Shown here: positions 9,437-18,016 of the stretch, piece after piece
How positions within the stretch are numbered: position 1 is the stretch's first letter
Layout of the letters: each line of letters opens with the position of its first letter
Assembly: GCF_025751585.1 (NCBI RefSeq)
Contig: NZ_JAOWKX010000004.1
Location: 310,001-374,000, forward strand
Direction: 5' to 3'
Source of the DNA: Fluctibacter corallii
Lineage (GTDB): Bacteria > Pseudomonadota > Gammaproteobacteria > Enterobacterales > Alteromonadaceae
DNA: 64,000 bases
Made by a program: the position numbers and the translations under genes
Notes under the pieces: model-generated
The model's input: the letters and a program-made list of their open reading frames with translations, nothing else
Told to the model about the DNA's origin: nothing
Database searches by the model: none

Positions 9437-9500
9437 AAAGCCAAACAATAAAAACTAAGCAACAAACAGCACATTAAATTTTAATGAATTGAGCAGAGAT

Positions 9501-9535
9501 GTTATCCCAGCAGTGTTATTGACTGCTAGGATAAC
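9501..9535. terminator. Hairpin between convergent chemoreceptor and SDR genes
   Basis: GTTATCC (9501-9507) plus AGCAGT (9509-9514) pairs with ACTGCT (9522-9527) plus GGATAAC (9529-9535), with one C/A mismatch and a 7-nt loop. It lies between genes that end at 9436 (+) and 9611 (-). The T tracts on either side are poor, so termination is likely but not certain. Confidence 0.55.
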
Positions 9536-9610
9536 GCTATTTGGTATTGGGTTGCGCATGTTGTCATGCTTGCATCTTATTTTGGTCATCCGATGATGGT
9601 TAAACGCAGT

Positions 9611-10360
9611 TTAACTCATATTGCGCAACGTACTAAGCGGAGCCATTTTAAGTGCCCAGCGTAATATTGACCATGGCCAGCTTGGTACGTAACTGTTGGC
9701 TTTTTCCTTTTCAATGGCGTTTATCATGGCTTTCACGCCGACTTCGGTGTCTACCATGAAGGGGACTTTTTCGACTTTTTCGTTGATTTCACTTCTGATA
9801 AATCCTGGGTGAACCGTAGAAACGGCGATAGATTTGTTAAGCACATCAATACGAATGCCTTCGGTTAACGATGTGATTGCTGCTTTGGAGGCTGCATACA
9901 CGGTAAGTGCTCGGCGAAAACCACGTGTTGCACTTATTGATGAGATGGTTACGAGGTGGCCGTCGTTTTGTGCCCTAAAAATTTCCATTGCGGCTTCGCA
10001 TTGTGCCAAAGCCGATACAAAATTGGTGTAGGCGGTTTGTTTATTGGCCTCAAAATACCCGGTTCCGACAGAAGCGCCCTTACCAATTCCCGCATTCACA
10101 ATAATACGATCTATATGACCAAATTCGTTTTTAAAGTGGTTAAACACCTCAAAGACGTTGTTGTGATCGTCTACATCTAACGCGTGAATGGAGATGCGAA
10201 TAGAAGGATTAATTGACAGGCAATCTTGCTTTAAGGCCTCGAGTCGTTCGATACGGCGTGCGCACAACGCCAAGTTTCGTCCCATTGCTGCATATTGTCT
10301 GGCCATTTCGTAGCCCAGTCCAGAGCTGGCGCCAGTAATCAGTATATTTTTTCTTGTCAT
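9611..10360 (-). CDS. Short-chain dehydrogenase/reductase
   Basis: This is a 249-residue classical SDR. It has the nucleotide-binding TGASSGLG near residues 9-16, the NAG-type segment VNAGIGKG, and the catalytic Ser in TISSIS with YAASK (Tyr and Lys). The CARR segment at the end of strand 2 suggests NADP preference. It is the last gene of a minus-strand set that starts with an acyl-CoA dehydrogenase and follows the histidine phosphatase by only 7 bp. In the related levulinate-type (lva) operons an SDR-like oxidoreductase accompanies a 4-hydroxyacyl-CoA kinase, so a role in oxidising or reducing a hydroxyacyl intermediate is a reasonable inference. The substrate is not shown by the sequence. 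Confidence 0.88.
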   Translation of the reverse strand: MTRKNILITGASSGLGYEMARQYAAMGRNLALCARRIERLEALKQDCLSINPSIRISIHALDVDDHNNVFEVFNHFKNEFGHIDRIIVNAGIGKGASVGTGYFEANKQTAYTNFVSALAQCEAAMEIFRAQNDGHLVTISSISATRGFRRALTVYAASKAAITSLTEGIRIDVLNKSIAVSTVHPGFIRSEINEKVEKVPFMVDTEVGVKAMINAIEKEKANSYVPSWPWSILRWALKMAPLSTLRNMS

Positions 10361-10367
10361 AATTATC

Positions 10368-11063
10368 TTATTTATAGGTGATCATGTGGTTGTGGCTGCC
10401 TTCAAAATGGCTATGCTCGTTAAGGGTAGATAAAAACAAACGCGTTTGAGTCTTTACGAGTTTAGTGATACCACAATTCACGAGTGTCCAATTTAACTGC
10501 GCCAGAGATGTAATATCCGTATTCATTAATGACTGTATAACCATTGAAATTGGACCGCCAGAGGTAAACACTACCACATGCTTTTTGTCTTGGCATTCTC
10601 TGAGTAGGGTGGATAAGGCTATATCTACACGCGTCTTAAATTCGTTAAAAGATTCATCGTAATCGGCATCATGGTGACCTCGCATCCACCGTTCTACTGC
10701 GCTAGCAAAGAGCTGTTCAAAGGCTGCTTTTGGGTTGGGTTGTGCTTTCACATACGTTTGAATACCTTCTGGCGTAGCAAATTCGTCAGCCAATTTATGC
10801 AAAATCTGTTGGTGATCATACTCGTTCCAACCTGCATCCACGGTAGGGGAGAGATTCTCCATTCCCATCGCAGACAAACACCCCTGTGCGGTTTGCTGGT
10901 GGCGTTTCATACTGCCCATGTACACGGCATCAATACTCGGCAAGCGAGGCGACAACGCGGTACCTACTCGATGAGATTGCGCTTCTCCTAATGGTGAAAG
11001 CAAATCGTAATTGCGCTGCCCGAAAGAGGCTTGTCCATGCCGAATTAGGTATACGCTGGTCAT
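10368..11063 (-). CDS. Histidine phosphatase (phosphoglycerate mutase-like) family protein
   Basis: The 231-residue protein begins MTSVYLIRHGQASFG, so the phosphate-accepting His9 in the RHG motif is present. A conserved acidic region (WNEYDH) also fits. The second signature His, usually in a V-S-H-G-G context, is replaced: here the segment reads VVFTSGGPI, with serine in that place. Such TSGGPI forms exist in a subgroup often found beside acyl-CoA dehydrogenase and APH-kinase genes. The protein may remove phosphate from a small phosphoester or may have become non-hydrolytic. It lies in the middle of the catabolic operon with short gaps, so it is probably co-transcribed. Confidence 0.85.
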   Translation of the reverse strand: MTSVYLIRHGQASFGQRNYDLLSPLGEAQSHRVGTALSPRLPSIDAVYMGSMKRHQQTAQGCLSAMGMENLSPTVDAGWNEYDHQQILHKLADEFATPEGIQTYVKAQPNPKAAFEQLFASAVERWMRGHHDADYDESFNEFKTRVDIALSTLLRECQDKKHVVVFTSGGPISMVIQSLMNTDITSLAQLNWTLVNCGITKLVKTQTRLFLSTLNEHSHFEGSHNHMITYK

Positions 11064-11113
11064 TGTGAACTTCCTTTAATCATGTGTTGGTAGCATAACG
11101 GCATTTGGCCTTA

Positions 11114-12211
11114 TTACCGCTTCATTAATTTATTACAACGATAAAGTAGATAATGTACATAGAGCCAAATATGCTTGAAAGCTGGATTTCGAGTTTGCCC
11201 GTGGTGGTAGCGGTAGTAAATTTGTTGCACAATTCCGGCAAGCCGGAATAAGCCATACACCTGATAGAATGTGAAGTCCACGGAATCTAGCCCGGTTCTT
11301 TCCAAGTAATAATCAATCACTTCGTCTCGTCGCAGCATGCCGTTTAAATGTGTGGGTTGTCTGCGGGTAGATTTCGCCATGAAGTCATCTTGCGCCTCTA
11401 CCCAGTAGGCCAAACTGTTTCCTAAATCCATTAGAGGGTCGCCCAAGGTGGCTAATTCCCAGTCGAGAACGCCAATGATTTGGATGGGGTCGTCGGGCGA
11501 TAACACCAAGTTATCAAATCGAAAATCGTTATGAGTCAGGCAAATACGCTCACGGTCTGGCAGATTATTTTCAAGCCAGTTAATCACCTTATGTGCTTTG
11601 GGGACGTTCCATGTGCGTGCTTGCGTGTAGCGTTTTGTCCAACCATTGATTTGTCTTTCGATATAGCCTTCACCTTTGCCTAAATGCGTCAGGTTGGCTT
11701 GTTCAATATCCACACTGTGTAAATGAATAAGGCTATCGATGGCGTTCAAGCACAGCAATCTAACTTGCTGTTCAGATAACACCAGACCGCGTGGCAGATT
11801 TTTACGAGGAATAATGCCGTTTAGCTTTTCCATTAAATAAAATTCTGAACCAATGATGGACGTATCATCACAGTGAGCAATCATGTCTGGCACAAGAGGA
11901 TATGCAGGCTTTAATGCCTGTTGTAAACGGTACTCTCGCCCCATGTCGTGGGCACCTTTTGCTTTTGTGCCTGCTGGTGCACGACGTAAAATAACAGACG
12001 TAGAGGCGGCTTCTGGAAACGTTAAGCAATACGTCCAGTTAGATGCGCCTCCCGAATATTGAGTGATTTCTGGCTGCCCCGATAGTTCGGGCACATGGTC
12101 TGATAACCATTGTGATAAGGCTTTTATATCTAGTGTTTCCCCCTCTCTGACTTGTCCCGCTTTATCGGCAAATGAATTGGAGGGAGAAGGAAGTGTATGT
12201 TCCGCTGTCAA
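11114..12211 (-). CDS. APH-family phosphotransferase (ACAD10/11 kinase-like; possible 4-hydroxyacyl-CoA kinase)
   Basis: This is a 365-residue aminoglycoside-phosphotransferase-fold kinase. It shows an N-terminal lobe with QYSGGASNWTY (a glycine-rich loop) and VILRRAP (lysine-strand equivalent), a catalytic loop LTHNDFRFDN with the HxDxxxxN pattern, and the metal-binding DWE in GVLDWELATLGDP. The C-terminal WELATLGDPLMDLG and YLERTGLD segments are typical of the group fused or linked to acyl-CoA dehydrogenases (ACAD10/11, LvaA). Those kinases phosphorylate the 4-hydroxyl of 4-hydroxyacyl-CoA so that a dehydrogenase-fold partner can eliminate phosphate. The stop is 9 bp from the preceding acyl-CoA dehydrogenase end, which supports a joint pathway. 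Antibiotic resistance is unlikely. Confidence 0.88.
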   Translation of the reverse strand: MTAEHTLPSPSNSFADKAGQVREGETLDIKALSQWLSDHVPELSGQPEITQYSGGASNWTYCLTFPEAASTSVILRRAPAGTKAKGAHDMGREYRLQQALKPAYPLVPDMIAHCDDTSIIGSEFYLMEKLNGIIPRKNLPRGLVLSEQQVRLLCLNAIDSLIHLHSVDIEQANLTHLGKGEGYIERQINGWTKRYTQARTWNVPKAHKVINWLENNLPDRERICLTHNDFRFDNLVLSPDDPIQIIGVLDWELATLGDPLMDLGNSLAYWVEAQDDFMAKSTRRQPTHLNGMLRRDEVIDYYLERTGLDSVDFTFYQVYGLFRLAGIVQQIYYRYHHGQTRNPAFKHIWLYVHYLLYRCNKLMKR

Positions 12212-12220
12212 TTTGTCACC

Positions 12221-13441
12221 TTATTGATATTTTTTTAATTCAAGTCGCGTTACCATGCCCATGTGCACTTCATCAGGTCCATCTGCGAGTCTCAGTGCAC
12301 GAGCGCCTGCGGCAAATCGCGCAAGTGGGAAGTCTGCACTCATGCCTGCACCACCATGAATTTGAATCGCCATATCGACCACCTCTTGCAGCATATTCGG
12401 CACGACTACTTTGATTGCAGAAATTTCGGTCATCGCATTTTTAACGCCCACTGCGTCAATTTTCCAGGCGGCATGTAGCGTCATTAAACGCGCCTGATCA
12501 ATGGCCATTCTTGCTTTCGCAATACGTTCACCATTGCCACCCAATTTCAATAAAGGTTGGCCGAATGCAACGCGCGACAAACCACGGTTAATTGCGAGCT
12601 CTAAGGCTTTTTCAGCCATGCCGATGGCGCGCATGCAATGATGAATTCTGCCCGGACCTAAGCGACCCTGTGCGATTGCAAAGCCTTGCCCCATGCCCAC
12701 AAGTAAGTTGGCTTTGGGCACGCGAACATTGTTAAAGTGCATTTCGCCATGCCCGAAAGGCGCATCGTAGTCGCCATACGCGCTGAGCATGCGTTTAATG
12801 CTGATGCCTTTTGTGTCAAGGGGCACAATAACCATACTATGCTGCTGGTGTTTATGATTATCTGGGTTGGATAAACCCATGAAAATACAAACTTTTGCAT
12901 TGGGGTGACCCAGTCCCGTTGTCCACCATTTTTTGCCGTTTATGACCAGTTCGTCGCCTTGCTCTTCAATGGTCGCCGCCATATTGGTGGCATCAGACGA
13001 TGCCACATCGGGTTCAGTCATGCCAAACACCGAGCGAATGTCGCCATTGAGCAAAGGCGTTAACCATTTGGCTTTTTGCTCTTCATTGCCAAAGTGATAA
13101 AGCACTTCCATGTTACCTGTGTCAGGGGCGTTACAATTAAAGATTTCTGGAGCAAACAGCACTTTGCCTGTTTCTTCAGCAAGTGGCGCGTACTCTAGGC
13201 ACGATAGTCCCGCACCTACTGTTTCGTCAGGAAGAAATAAATTCCACAAGCCTGCGTTTCTGGCTTTATGTTTCAGATCTTCCATAGCGGGATGGACAGT
13301 CCACTGGCGCCAATTTCCATCTGGATTCATGGCGTGGATATCGTCATACACCTGTTGCTCGATAGGGTATACATGTTCTTGCATGAAACGCTTCATGCGA
13401 GCCAAATAGTCTTGGCAGGTAGGGCTATGTTCGAAGTGCAT
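12221..13441 (-). CDS. Acyl-CoA dehydrogenase, ACAD10/11-like
   Basis: The protein has about 406 residues, started at the ATG at 13441 because AAGGAAT lies just upstream; a frame 13 codons longer lacks this. Family marks are FGMTEPDVASSDATNM (FAD-side loop), WWTTGLGHPNAK, the helical RVAFGQPL segment, and QIHGGAGMS then RLADGPDEVH at the end. In ordinary acyl-CoA dehydrogenases the catalytic Glu lies in a Y-E-G-T context; here the aligned part is A-D-G-P, as in the ACAD10/11 group that works with an APH-type kinase on 4-hydroxyacyl-CoA. It is the first gene of the operon, and a LysR regulator is transcribed away from it across about 100 bp. Confidence 0.92.
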   Translation of the reverse strand: MHFEHSPTCQDYLARMKRFMQEHVYPIEQQVYDDIHAMNPDGNWRQWTVHPAMEDLKHKARNAGLWNLFLPDETVGAGLSCLEYAPLAEETGKVLFAPEIFNCNAPDTGNMEVLYHFGNEEQKAKWLTPLLNGDIRSVFGMTEPDVASSDATNMAATIEEQGDELVINGKKWWTTGLGHPNAKVCIFMGLSNPDNHKHQQHSMVIVPLDTKGISIKRMLSAYGDYDAPFGHGEMHFNNVRVPKANLLVGMGQGFAIAQGRLGPGRIHHCMRAIGMAEKALELAINRGLSRVAFGQPLLKLGGNGERIAKARMAIDQARLMTLHAAWKIDAVGVKNAMTEISAIKVVVPNMLQEVVDMAIQIHGGAGMSADFPLARFAAGARALRLADGPDEVHMGMVTRLELKKYQ

Positions 13442-13542
13442 ATGGGAATTCCTTAATCGTCGTAACACCACCATACGCAACTTTTTATATTGAATGAAAT
13501 GAAATATAGTGACATCAAACTGTGAACAATATTCATTTTATT

Positions 13543-14466
13543 ATGGTTGATATAAAACGAATTCAACAACTTGATTTGAACTTACTCAAAGTGTTTGTGA
13601 CCTTGTTTCAAGAGCAAAATATGACAAGGGCTGCAGAAATGCTGTTTATCACTCCTTCTGCGGTAAGTCATGCAGTTAAGCGCTTGCGCGATGTTTTGGG
13701 GGATCCGTTATTCGAACGCAAACGCAATAAAATGGTACCGACGCCAGCGTGTCAGCGTATGGCACCACTGATTATTGATACCTTGACCCGCTTGCAGCAA
13801 ATTTTACAGCATTGGGGGCAATTTGATCCTGCAACTACTAAGCAGCATGTCACCATTGCCATGCACGACGCATTAGAATTGTCAGTACTGCCTTCTCTTA
13901 TTGATAATTTATCGTCGTTAGCGCCGGGATTGACCTTGGCAAGCGTGCGAATTCAGCGAGAACAATTGAGCCGTGATTTATCCGCTGGCCATATTGATGT
14001 GGCGTTAGATGTCGCACTTCCAGTGAAGCACCCAGTGAATCATCTAAAATTGGCTGAAGATGAGTTTGTGGTTATGGGGGCGAGCAATCATGTTTTTTTT
14101 CAGCAAGCGACACCAGACACCTATCTCAGTAGTCGTCATTTGGTGGTGTCTAACCGCCCACAAGGTGCAGCACTTGAAGACCTAATGTTGCAGGCAAAAG
14201 GCTGGACAAGAGACGTGAAATTGCGTTGTCAGAATTATTTTGCTGCAAAAGCATTGGTGGCATCAGGTGATACGTTAGTGACTTTACCTAAGCGTTTAGC
14301 TGAACGGTTGCAGGATGATAGCGTGCACTTTGCGCCACTGCCTTTTTCACTCGCAAAACTGGAAACTCACATGTATTGGCACAGCCATACGCAAGATGAT
14401 GCAGCGCTAGGGTGGCTGCGGGAAAACATCGCTCTCACTATGCAAAATGTCAATGCGATGGCTTAG
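13543..14466 (+). CDS. LysR-family transcriptional regulator
   Basis: The protein has about 307 residues. The N-terminal winged helix-turn-helix is clear: LDLNLLKVFVTLFQEQNMTRAAEML then TPSAVSHAVKRLRDVLGDPLFERK. A periplasmic-binding-like effector domain occupies about residues 95-300. The start is uncertain: the ATG at 13543 gives the typical N-terminus, a GTG at 13522 would add seven residues, and neither has a good ribosome-binding site. Its position, divergent from the acyl-CoA dehydrogenase operon, is the usual one for a LysR protein that controls its neighbour, so it probably responds to a CoA ester or hydroxy acid of that pathway. That role is inferred. Confidence 0.9.
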   Translation: MVDIKRIQQLDLNLLKVFVTLFQEQNMTRAAEMLFITPSAVSHAVKRLRDVLGDPLFERKRNKMVPTPACQRMAPLIIDTLTRLQQILQHWGQFDPATTKQHVTIAMHDALELSVLPSLIDNLSSLAPGLTLASVRIQREQLSRDLSAGHIDVALDVALPVKHPVNHLKLAEDEFVVMGASNHVFFQQATPDTYLSSRHLVVSNRPQGAALEDLMLQAKGWTRDVKLRCQNYFAAKALVASGDTLVTLPKRLAERLQDDSVHFAPLPFSLAKLETHMYWHSHTQDDAALGWLRENIALTMQNVNAMA

Positions 14467-14481
14467 TGAACTGTGCGCAAG

Positions 14482-14793
14482 CTAATTAATTTTATAGGCG
14501 GGTAGGTGGGTGTTGACTACATACAAGCCCGCCATTGTCAGCAAACCCTGGTAACTATCTTCACCATTGCCAGAGAATTCAAAGCGAAATTCAGTTTGCC
14601 AGTCGAGCTTTCCACGAAATGCGCCGATACGGGTTTTGCTCCGCGCAACACTGATAAGTTGCAATTGATTTTTTTCGCAATATTGTTGCAAAAATGCATT
14701 GGCGCGCTCTGAAATCGCACGCACTCGCCAGAATTGCACACCAATAAGAAAAATACCGAGCAGAAGAACTAAATCAAACAGTGAAAAGGTCAT
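14482..14793 (-). CDS. DUF3301 family small membrane-anchored protein
   Basis: The 103-residue protein has one N-terminal hydrophobic segment (MTFSLFDLVLLLGIFLIGVQFW) and a short C-terminal domain with the family pattern: WRVRAISERA, a Gln/Leu-rich helix, VARSKTRIG, and then strands with FRFEFS. It has the usual length for DUF3301, which in many gammaproteobacteria lies beside the DUF3549 and yqcC-truC genes, as it does here. No function is established. Confidence 0.8.
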   Translation of the reverse strand: MTFSLFDLVLLLGIFLIGVQFWRVRAISERANAFLQQYCEKNQLQLISVARSKTRIGAFRGKLDWQTEFRFEFSGNGEDSYQGLLTMAGLYVVNTHLPAYKIN

Positions 14794-14849
14794 GGGTTAA
14801 AGACAGATACTCATCGCAGAATAATACTGGCTGTAATTTAACATAAGTT

Positions 14850-15887
14850 TTACCCTTGCCCACTAAAAAGTTTACCCACGGCTTTGGCTAACACGTCCGG
14901 TTTATGGGGATCCCTTAATACATTCAATACGGCAGACCGTAATTCAGGAATTTGTACAAGATCGGCGTAAATGCCTGCAAATAGCCCTTCGTTGGTTGTT
15001 TCTTCGTATTCGGCCACGCGCAGCAAAAACTGTTTTAAGCGTTCCGGTGATTGAAGGTGCTGCCACTGGCGACCTGCAATAATGATTAGGATCGCAGGGG
15101 TTTTGTATAGCTCTTCATTATTCAGTGCGCTATCAAGTAGAGATTCCACTAAGCCTGTGCATACACTTTGGCTTAACGCTCTAAGGCCATGTTGCCAGTA
15201 AAGCGAGTGGGTTGGGTGCGCAGATAACCACTGCTGAACTAGCTCAGCTAACTGAATCGTAACGGCCTGATTTTCCAATGACGTTAATAATGGCAGTTTA
15301 ACTTCGTCTGCGATGTCACCGAAACGCTGTTTCAGCAATACAGTGTGCTCATCGTCGTCAATTCGCGCAGCAAAGTCAGCCAACCCTTGAATGGGCAGTG
15401 ATTGCCAAGGTACAGAGTCTGGTGATTGGACATATCCCAGTGCTTGCGCAAAGTACTCGCTTGACGGCAAGCCCAGTTGCTTTCGGCTTATGCTATTGAA
15501 GTCCGCCAACTGATGTTGAGTCGGTACAAAGCTATATGGGTTTTCAGGCAATTGTCCGTTTTTACTCTCTGCTTGCTCTAACTCGCGTCCGAGTGCTTCT
15601 ACAATGAGTTGCAAAAACTGATTGCGTGCTGCTTGAATTAGAAGCCCTTGCTCATCAAGTGGAAGCTTAACAAACCAGATAAAATGTTGTGACGAGAGCT
15701 GTTTGTTCCAAAACGTGATACCATACCAAGCGTGTTGGAGTCGCGGAAATGCCGGCGCTTTCGTACCATTTTCAATGTCTAAAAAGGTTTGAGCTGGTAC
15801 TTTACGTATACCACGTCCCATGTCGAAGATGCGGTATTCGGTTCCAGCTTGCAGTAAAAATTCACTGATTGTTGATATCTGACTCAT
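14850..15887 (-). CDS. DUF3549 family protein
   Basis: This is a 345-residue soluble protein. The N-terminus has the conserved TISEFLLQAGTEYRIFDMGR segment, and a second conserved stretch reads QHFIWFVKLPLDEQGLL. The rest is helical and rich in Leu/Gln, HEAT-like in impression, but no enzyme motif is visible. It is transcribed with the DUF3301 gene (56 bp apart) and is divergent from yqcC, an arrangement common in Alteromonadales, Shewanella and vibrios. Function unknown. Confidence 0.82.
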   Translation of the reverse strand: MSQISTISEFLLQAGTEYRIFDMGRGIRKVPAQTFLDIENGTKAPAFPRLQHAWYGITFWNKQLSSQHFIWFVKLPLDEQGLLIQAARNQFLQLIVEALGRELEQAESKNGQLPENPYSFVPTQHQLADFNSISRKQLGLPSSEYFAQALGYVQSPDSVPWQSLPIQGLADFAARIDDDEHTVLLKQRFGDIADEVKLPLLTSLENQAVTIQLAELVQQWLSAHPTHSLYWQHGLRALSQSVCTGLVESLLDSALNNEELYKTPAILIIIAGRQWQHLQSPERLKQFLLRVAEYEETTNEGLFAGIYADLVQIPELRSAVLNVLRDPHKPDVLAKAVGKLFSGQG

Positions 15888-15952
15888 GATGTTCTGAATA
15901 TTGATAATGGTTAGGTGGCAGGTAAATCAACGTTAGATTATACAGTCTGAAC

Positions 15953-16273
15953 ATGAAGAATAAAATTAATCAATCGCTCATTTTATTCCTTGAGCAACTA
16001 TCGCACATCCTTGAAGCACATGGTTTGGTCGCTGAAACAGCCCCAGATGACCACGCGATGACATCATCAGCCCCTTTTGCATGCGATACTATGACGTTTG
16101 AGCAATGGTTACAGTTTATTTTCATTCCACGCATGCACGCCTGCATTGAACAGAATAACGTGCCAAACACGATATTAGTGGCACCTGCTGCAGAAGAGCT
16201 TATGGCTGCTTCTGCGGGGAAAACTGCGGTTGTCGCAACGCTACATAAAATTGATCTACTACTTTCGGAATAA
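15953..16273 (+). CDS. yqcC: YqcC family protein (DUF446)
   Basis: This is a 106-residue helical protein. The features that place it are the central CDTMTFEQWLQFIFIPRM segment (the family's F-x-x-W-L-Q-x-I/F-x-P-R-M core) and the later helix before DLL. It immediately precedes truC (5 bp gap) and the flavodoxin, as yqcC does in Escherichia coli. The biochemical role is unknown; conserved linkage suggests a job connected with tRNA modification or with the flavodoxin. Confidence 0.85.
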   Translation: MKNKINQSLILFLEQLSHILEAHGLVAETAPDDHAMTSSAPFACDTMTFEQWLQFIFIPRMHACIEQNNVPNTILVAPAAEELMAASAGKTAVVATLHKIDLLLSE

Positions 16274-16278
16274 ATGAC

Positions 16279-17031
16279 GTGAATCTTCCTATTATTTACC
16301 AAGACGAGCACATTGTTGCTGTGCACAAACCGTCAGGACTGCTAGTGCATCGTAGCCTTATTGATAAACGCGAAACTGAATTTGCCATGCAAATGGTTAG
16401 GGATCAAATTGGTCAACATGTATACACGGTGCACCGTCTCGATAGGCCAACATCGGGGGTATTGCTTTTTGGATTATCGTCAGAGGTTGCGCGCCGTTTA
16501 ACCGAGCAGTTTACGCAAAAGCACATTGAAAAAACCTACTATGCCATTGTGCGAGGTTACGCTCCCGAGCAGGGTGACATTGACTATGCGTTAAAAGAAA
16601 AGCTAGACAAGATCGCAGACAAAATGGCAAACAAAGACAAAGAAGCGCAAGACGCGCGCACGCTGTTTAAGAGACTAGGAACTTTTGAATTGCCTTTTGC
16701 TGTTGGACGTTACCAGACTGCGCGCTATTCATTGGTTCGCTTGAACCCGCTAACGGGGCGAAAACACCAGTTACGCCGACATATGGCACACATTCGCCAC
16801 CCGATAGTAGGTGATACAACACACGGTGATGGCAAACAGAATAAATTTGTAAGGGATGAGTTTGGTTTTAATGGGTTGGCACTGACGTGTCAGGCGATGC
16901 ATATATCGCACCCGATATCGGGTGAACCATTAGCCTTGAAAACCGCCTTTGACGACCGCATGGAAGGACTACTAACCCGATGGGGATGGGATCACTGCGA
17001 CATTCGCAAAATAACAGAATCTTTGGAGTAA
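16279..17031 (+). CDS. truC: tRNA pseudouridine(65) synthase TruC
   Basis: The 250-residue RluA-family pseudouridine synthase starts at GTG. It has no S4 domain, which fits TruC rather than RluC/D. The catalytic segment is VHRLDRPTSGVLLF (HRLDRxTSG, with the catalytic Asp). Later come KTYYAIVRGY and GRKHQLRRHMAHIRHPIVGD, the basic strand that contacts RNA. TruC modifies U65 in the T-stem of some tRNAs. It sits between yqcC and the flavodoxin, the same order as in E. coli. Confidence 0.9.
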   Translation: MNLPIIYQDEHIVAVHKPSGLLVHRSLIDKRETEFAMQMVRDQIGQHVYTVHRLDRPTSGVLLFGLSSEVARRLTEQFTQKHIEKTYYAIVRGYAPEQGDIDYALKEKLDKIADKMANKDKEAQDARTLFKRLGTFELPFAVGRYQTARYSLVRLNPLTGRKHQLRRHMAHIRHPIVGDTTHGDGKQNKFVRDEFGFNGLALTCQAMHISHPISGEPLALKTAFDDRMEGLLTRWGWDHCDIRKITESLE

Positions 17032-17038
17032 TTAAGAC

Positions 17039-17491
17039 ATGTCTGATCTAAGTATTTTTGTTGGCTCTGTATACGGCAACGCCCAAAATGTGGCGGAAGA
17101 AGTCAAAGCTATGATAGAAGCAAAAGGGCACAGTGCAACAGTATTTACGGATCCCACCTTAGATGACTTTAAAGCCAGTCGGGCAGTGTTGATGATCAGT
17201 TCCACCACAGGGCAAGGCGATATTCCTCCAAATTTAGAGTTTTTTGTAGCGGATTTAAAAGATGCGTTTCCGCTAATGGAGCAAAAACCCTTTGCAGTGG
17301 TAGCTATGGGAGACAGCAGTTACGGCGACACCTATTGCGGTGCGGGAAAACGTATCTACGAGCTACTTATAGAGCTGCAAGGTAAACCCGTTGATGACTT
17401 GCTTGAAATCGATGCAATTGAAACCTTAGAGCCTGAAAAAGACGTAGTGCCTTGGGTAGAAGCGCGCCTTCATGCTTTTGCAATCAGCTAA
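17039..17491 (+). CDS. yqcA: Flavodoxin, YqcA/MioC type
   Basis: This is a 150-residue short-chain flavodoxin. The phosphate-binding loop VGSVYGNAQNVAEE lies at residues 8-21. STTGQGDIPPN and MGDSSYGDTYCGAGK are the FMN-ring loops. The protein carries electrons to an unknown partner; in E. coli the yqcA gene follows truC in the same way. It starts 7 bp after truC, so co-transcription is likely, and a terminator hairpin follows at 17525. Confidence 0.9.
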   Translation: MSDLSIFVGSVYGNAQNVAEEVKAMIEAKGHSATVFTDPTLDDFKASRAVLMISSTTGQGDIPPNLEFFVADLKDAFPLMEQKPFAVVAMGDSSYGDTYCGAGKRIYELLIELQGKPVDDLLEIDAIETLEPEKDVVPWVEARLHAFAIS

Positions 17492-17524
17492 CAACGCTTA
17501 TATTTCAATAGAATAATTTAATGA

Positions 17525-17547
17525 GCCCGCTGGTCAGCGGGTTTCTT
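17525..17547 (+). terminator. Rho-independent terminator of yqcC-truC-yqcA
   Basis: The 7-bp stem GCCCGCT/AGCGGGT (one G-T pair) with loop GGTC is followed by TTCTTTATTT. The stop codon of the convergent minus-strand gene lies in the loop, so the hairpin can act only for the plus-strand operon. Confidence 0.8.
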
Positions 17548-17908
17548 TATTTAGCCCTAATGCTTTTTGTTGCAATTGGGTGCATGCAGGGCCATCAATG
17601 CCTTCTTCGAACTGTTCGCAAGTCATGTTGAGGGTTTCGTTCAAGCACGCTACCGCTTCATGGTATAAACCGTGTTGTTTAGCCAAACGTGTCTGTGAAG
17701 TCATCATGTCACATACCCCCTCTATTGCAGACTCAACAAACTGCTTCATGTCAGGAGATGAAAAGTGTTGCCTTTCAGCGTGAGCAAGTGAGCAGGCTCG
17801 GACTTTTTGACACATTTTTTGCGTTGCATGGGTGAGTTCATCCGCAAAAACAGTAAACGAACTCAGTATCGCCAAGATTATTACGTGACGTAGTAGCGTG
17901 TTGGGCAT
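17534..17908 (-). CDS. Small secreted, cysteine-containing hypothetical protein
   Basis: This is a 124-residue protein with a signal peptide (LLRHVIILAILSSFTVFA, cut before DELTH). The mature part is helical and holds six cysteines spaced over the length (CQKVRAC, VC, VAC, TC, ACT), consistent with disulfides in the periplasm. I recognise no family. The gene converges on the flavodoxin and ends inside its terminator. The 108 bp upstream hold only its promoter region before the tandem array at 18017. Confidence 0.6.
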   Translation of the reverse strand: MPNTLLRHVIILAILSSFTVFADELTHATQKMCQKVRACSLAHAERQHFSSPDMKQFVESAIEGVCDMMTSQTRLAKQHGLYHEAVACLNETLNMTCEQFEEGIDGPACTQLQQKALGLNKETR

Positions 17909-18016
17909 GCTGTAGTACCTTTGGTGGCGTATAGGGGCGGGAAAGCCGAAATACTTGCCTGACTATAGTTCACGCAGCGGAATAATAAAAATTGAACACC
18001 GGAGTTCGCTACATGA

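Noticed and set aside
11114..12211. Aminoglycoside resistance gene
   Set aside because: The fold is shared, but the sequence and the acyl-CoA dehydrogenase neighbour place it in the ACAD-linked kinase group.
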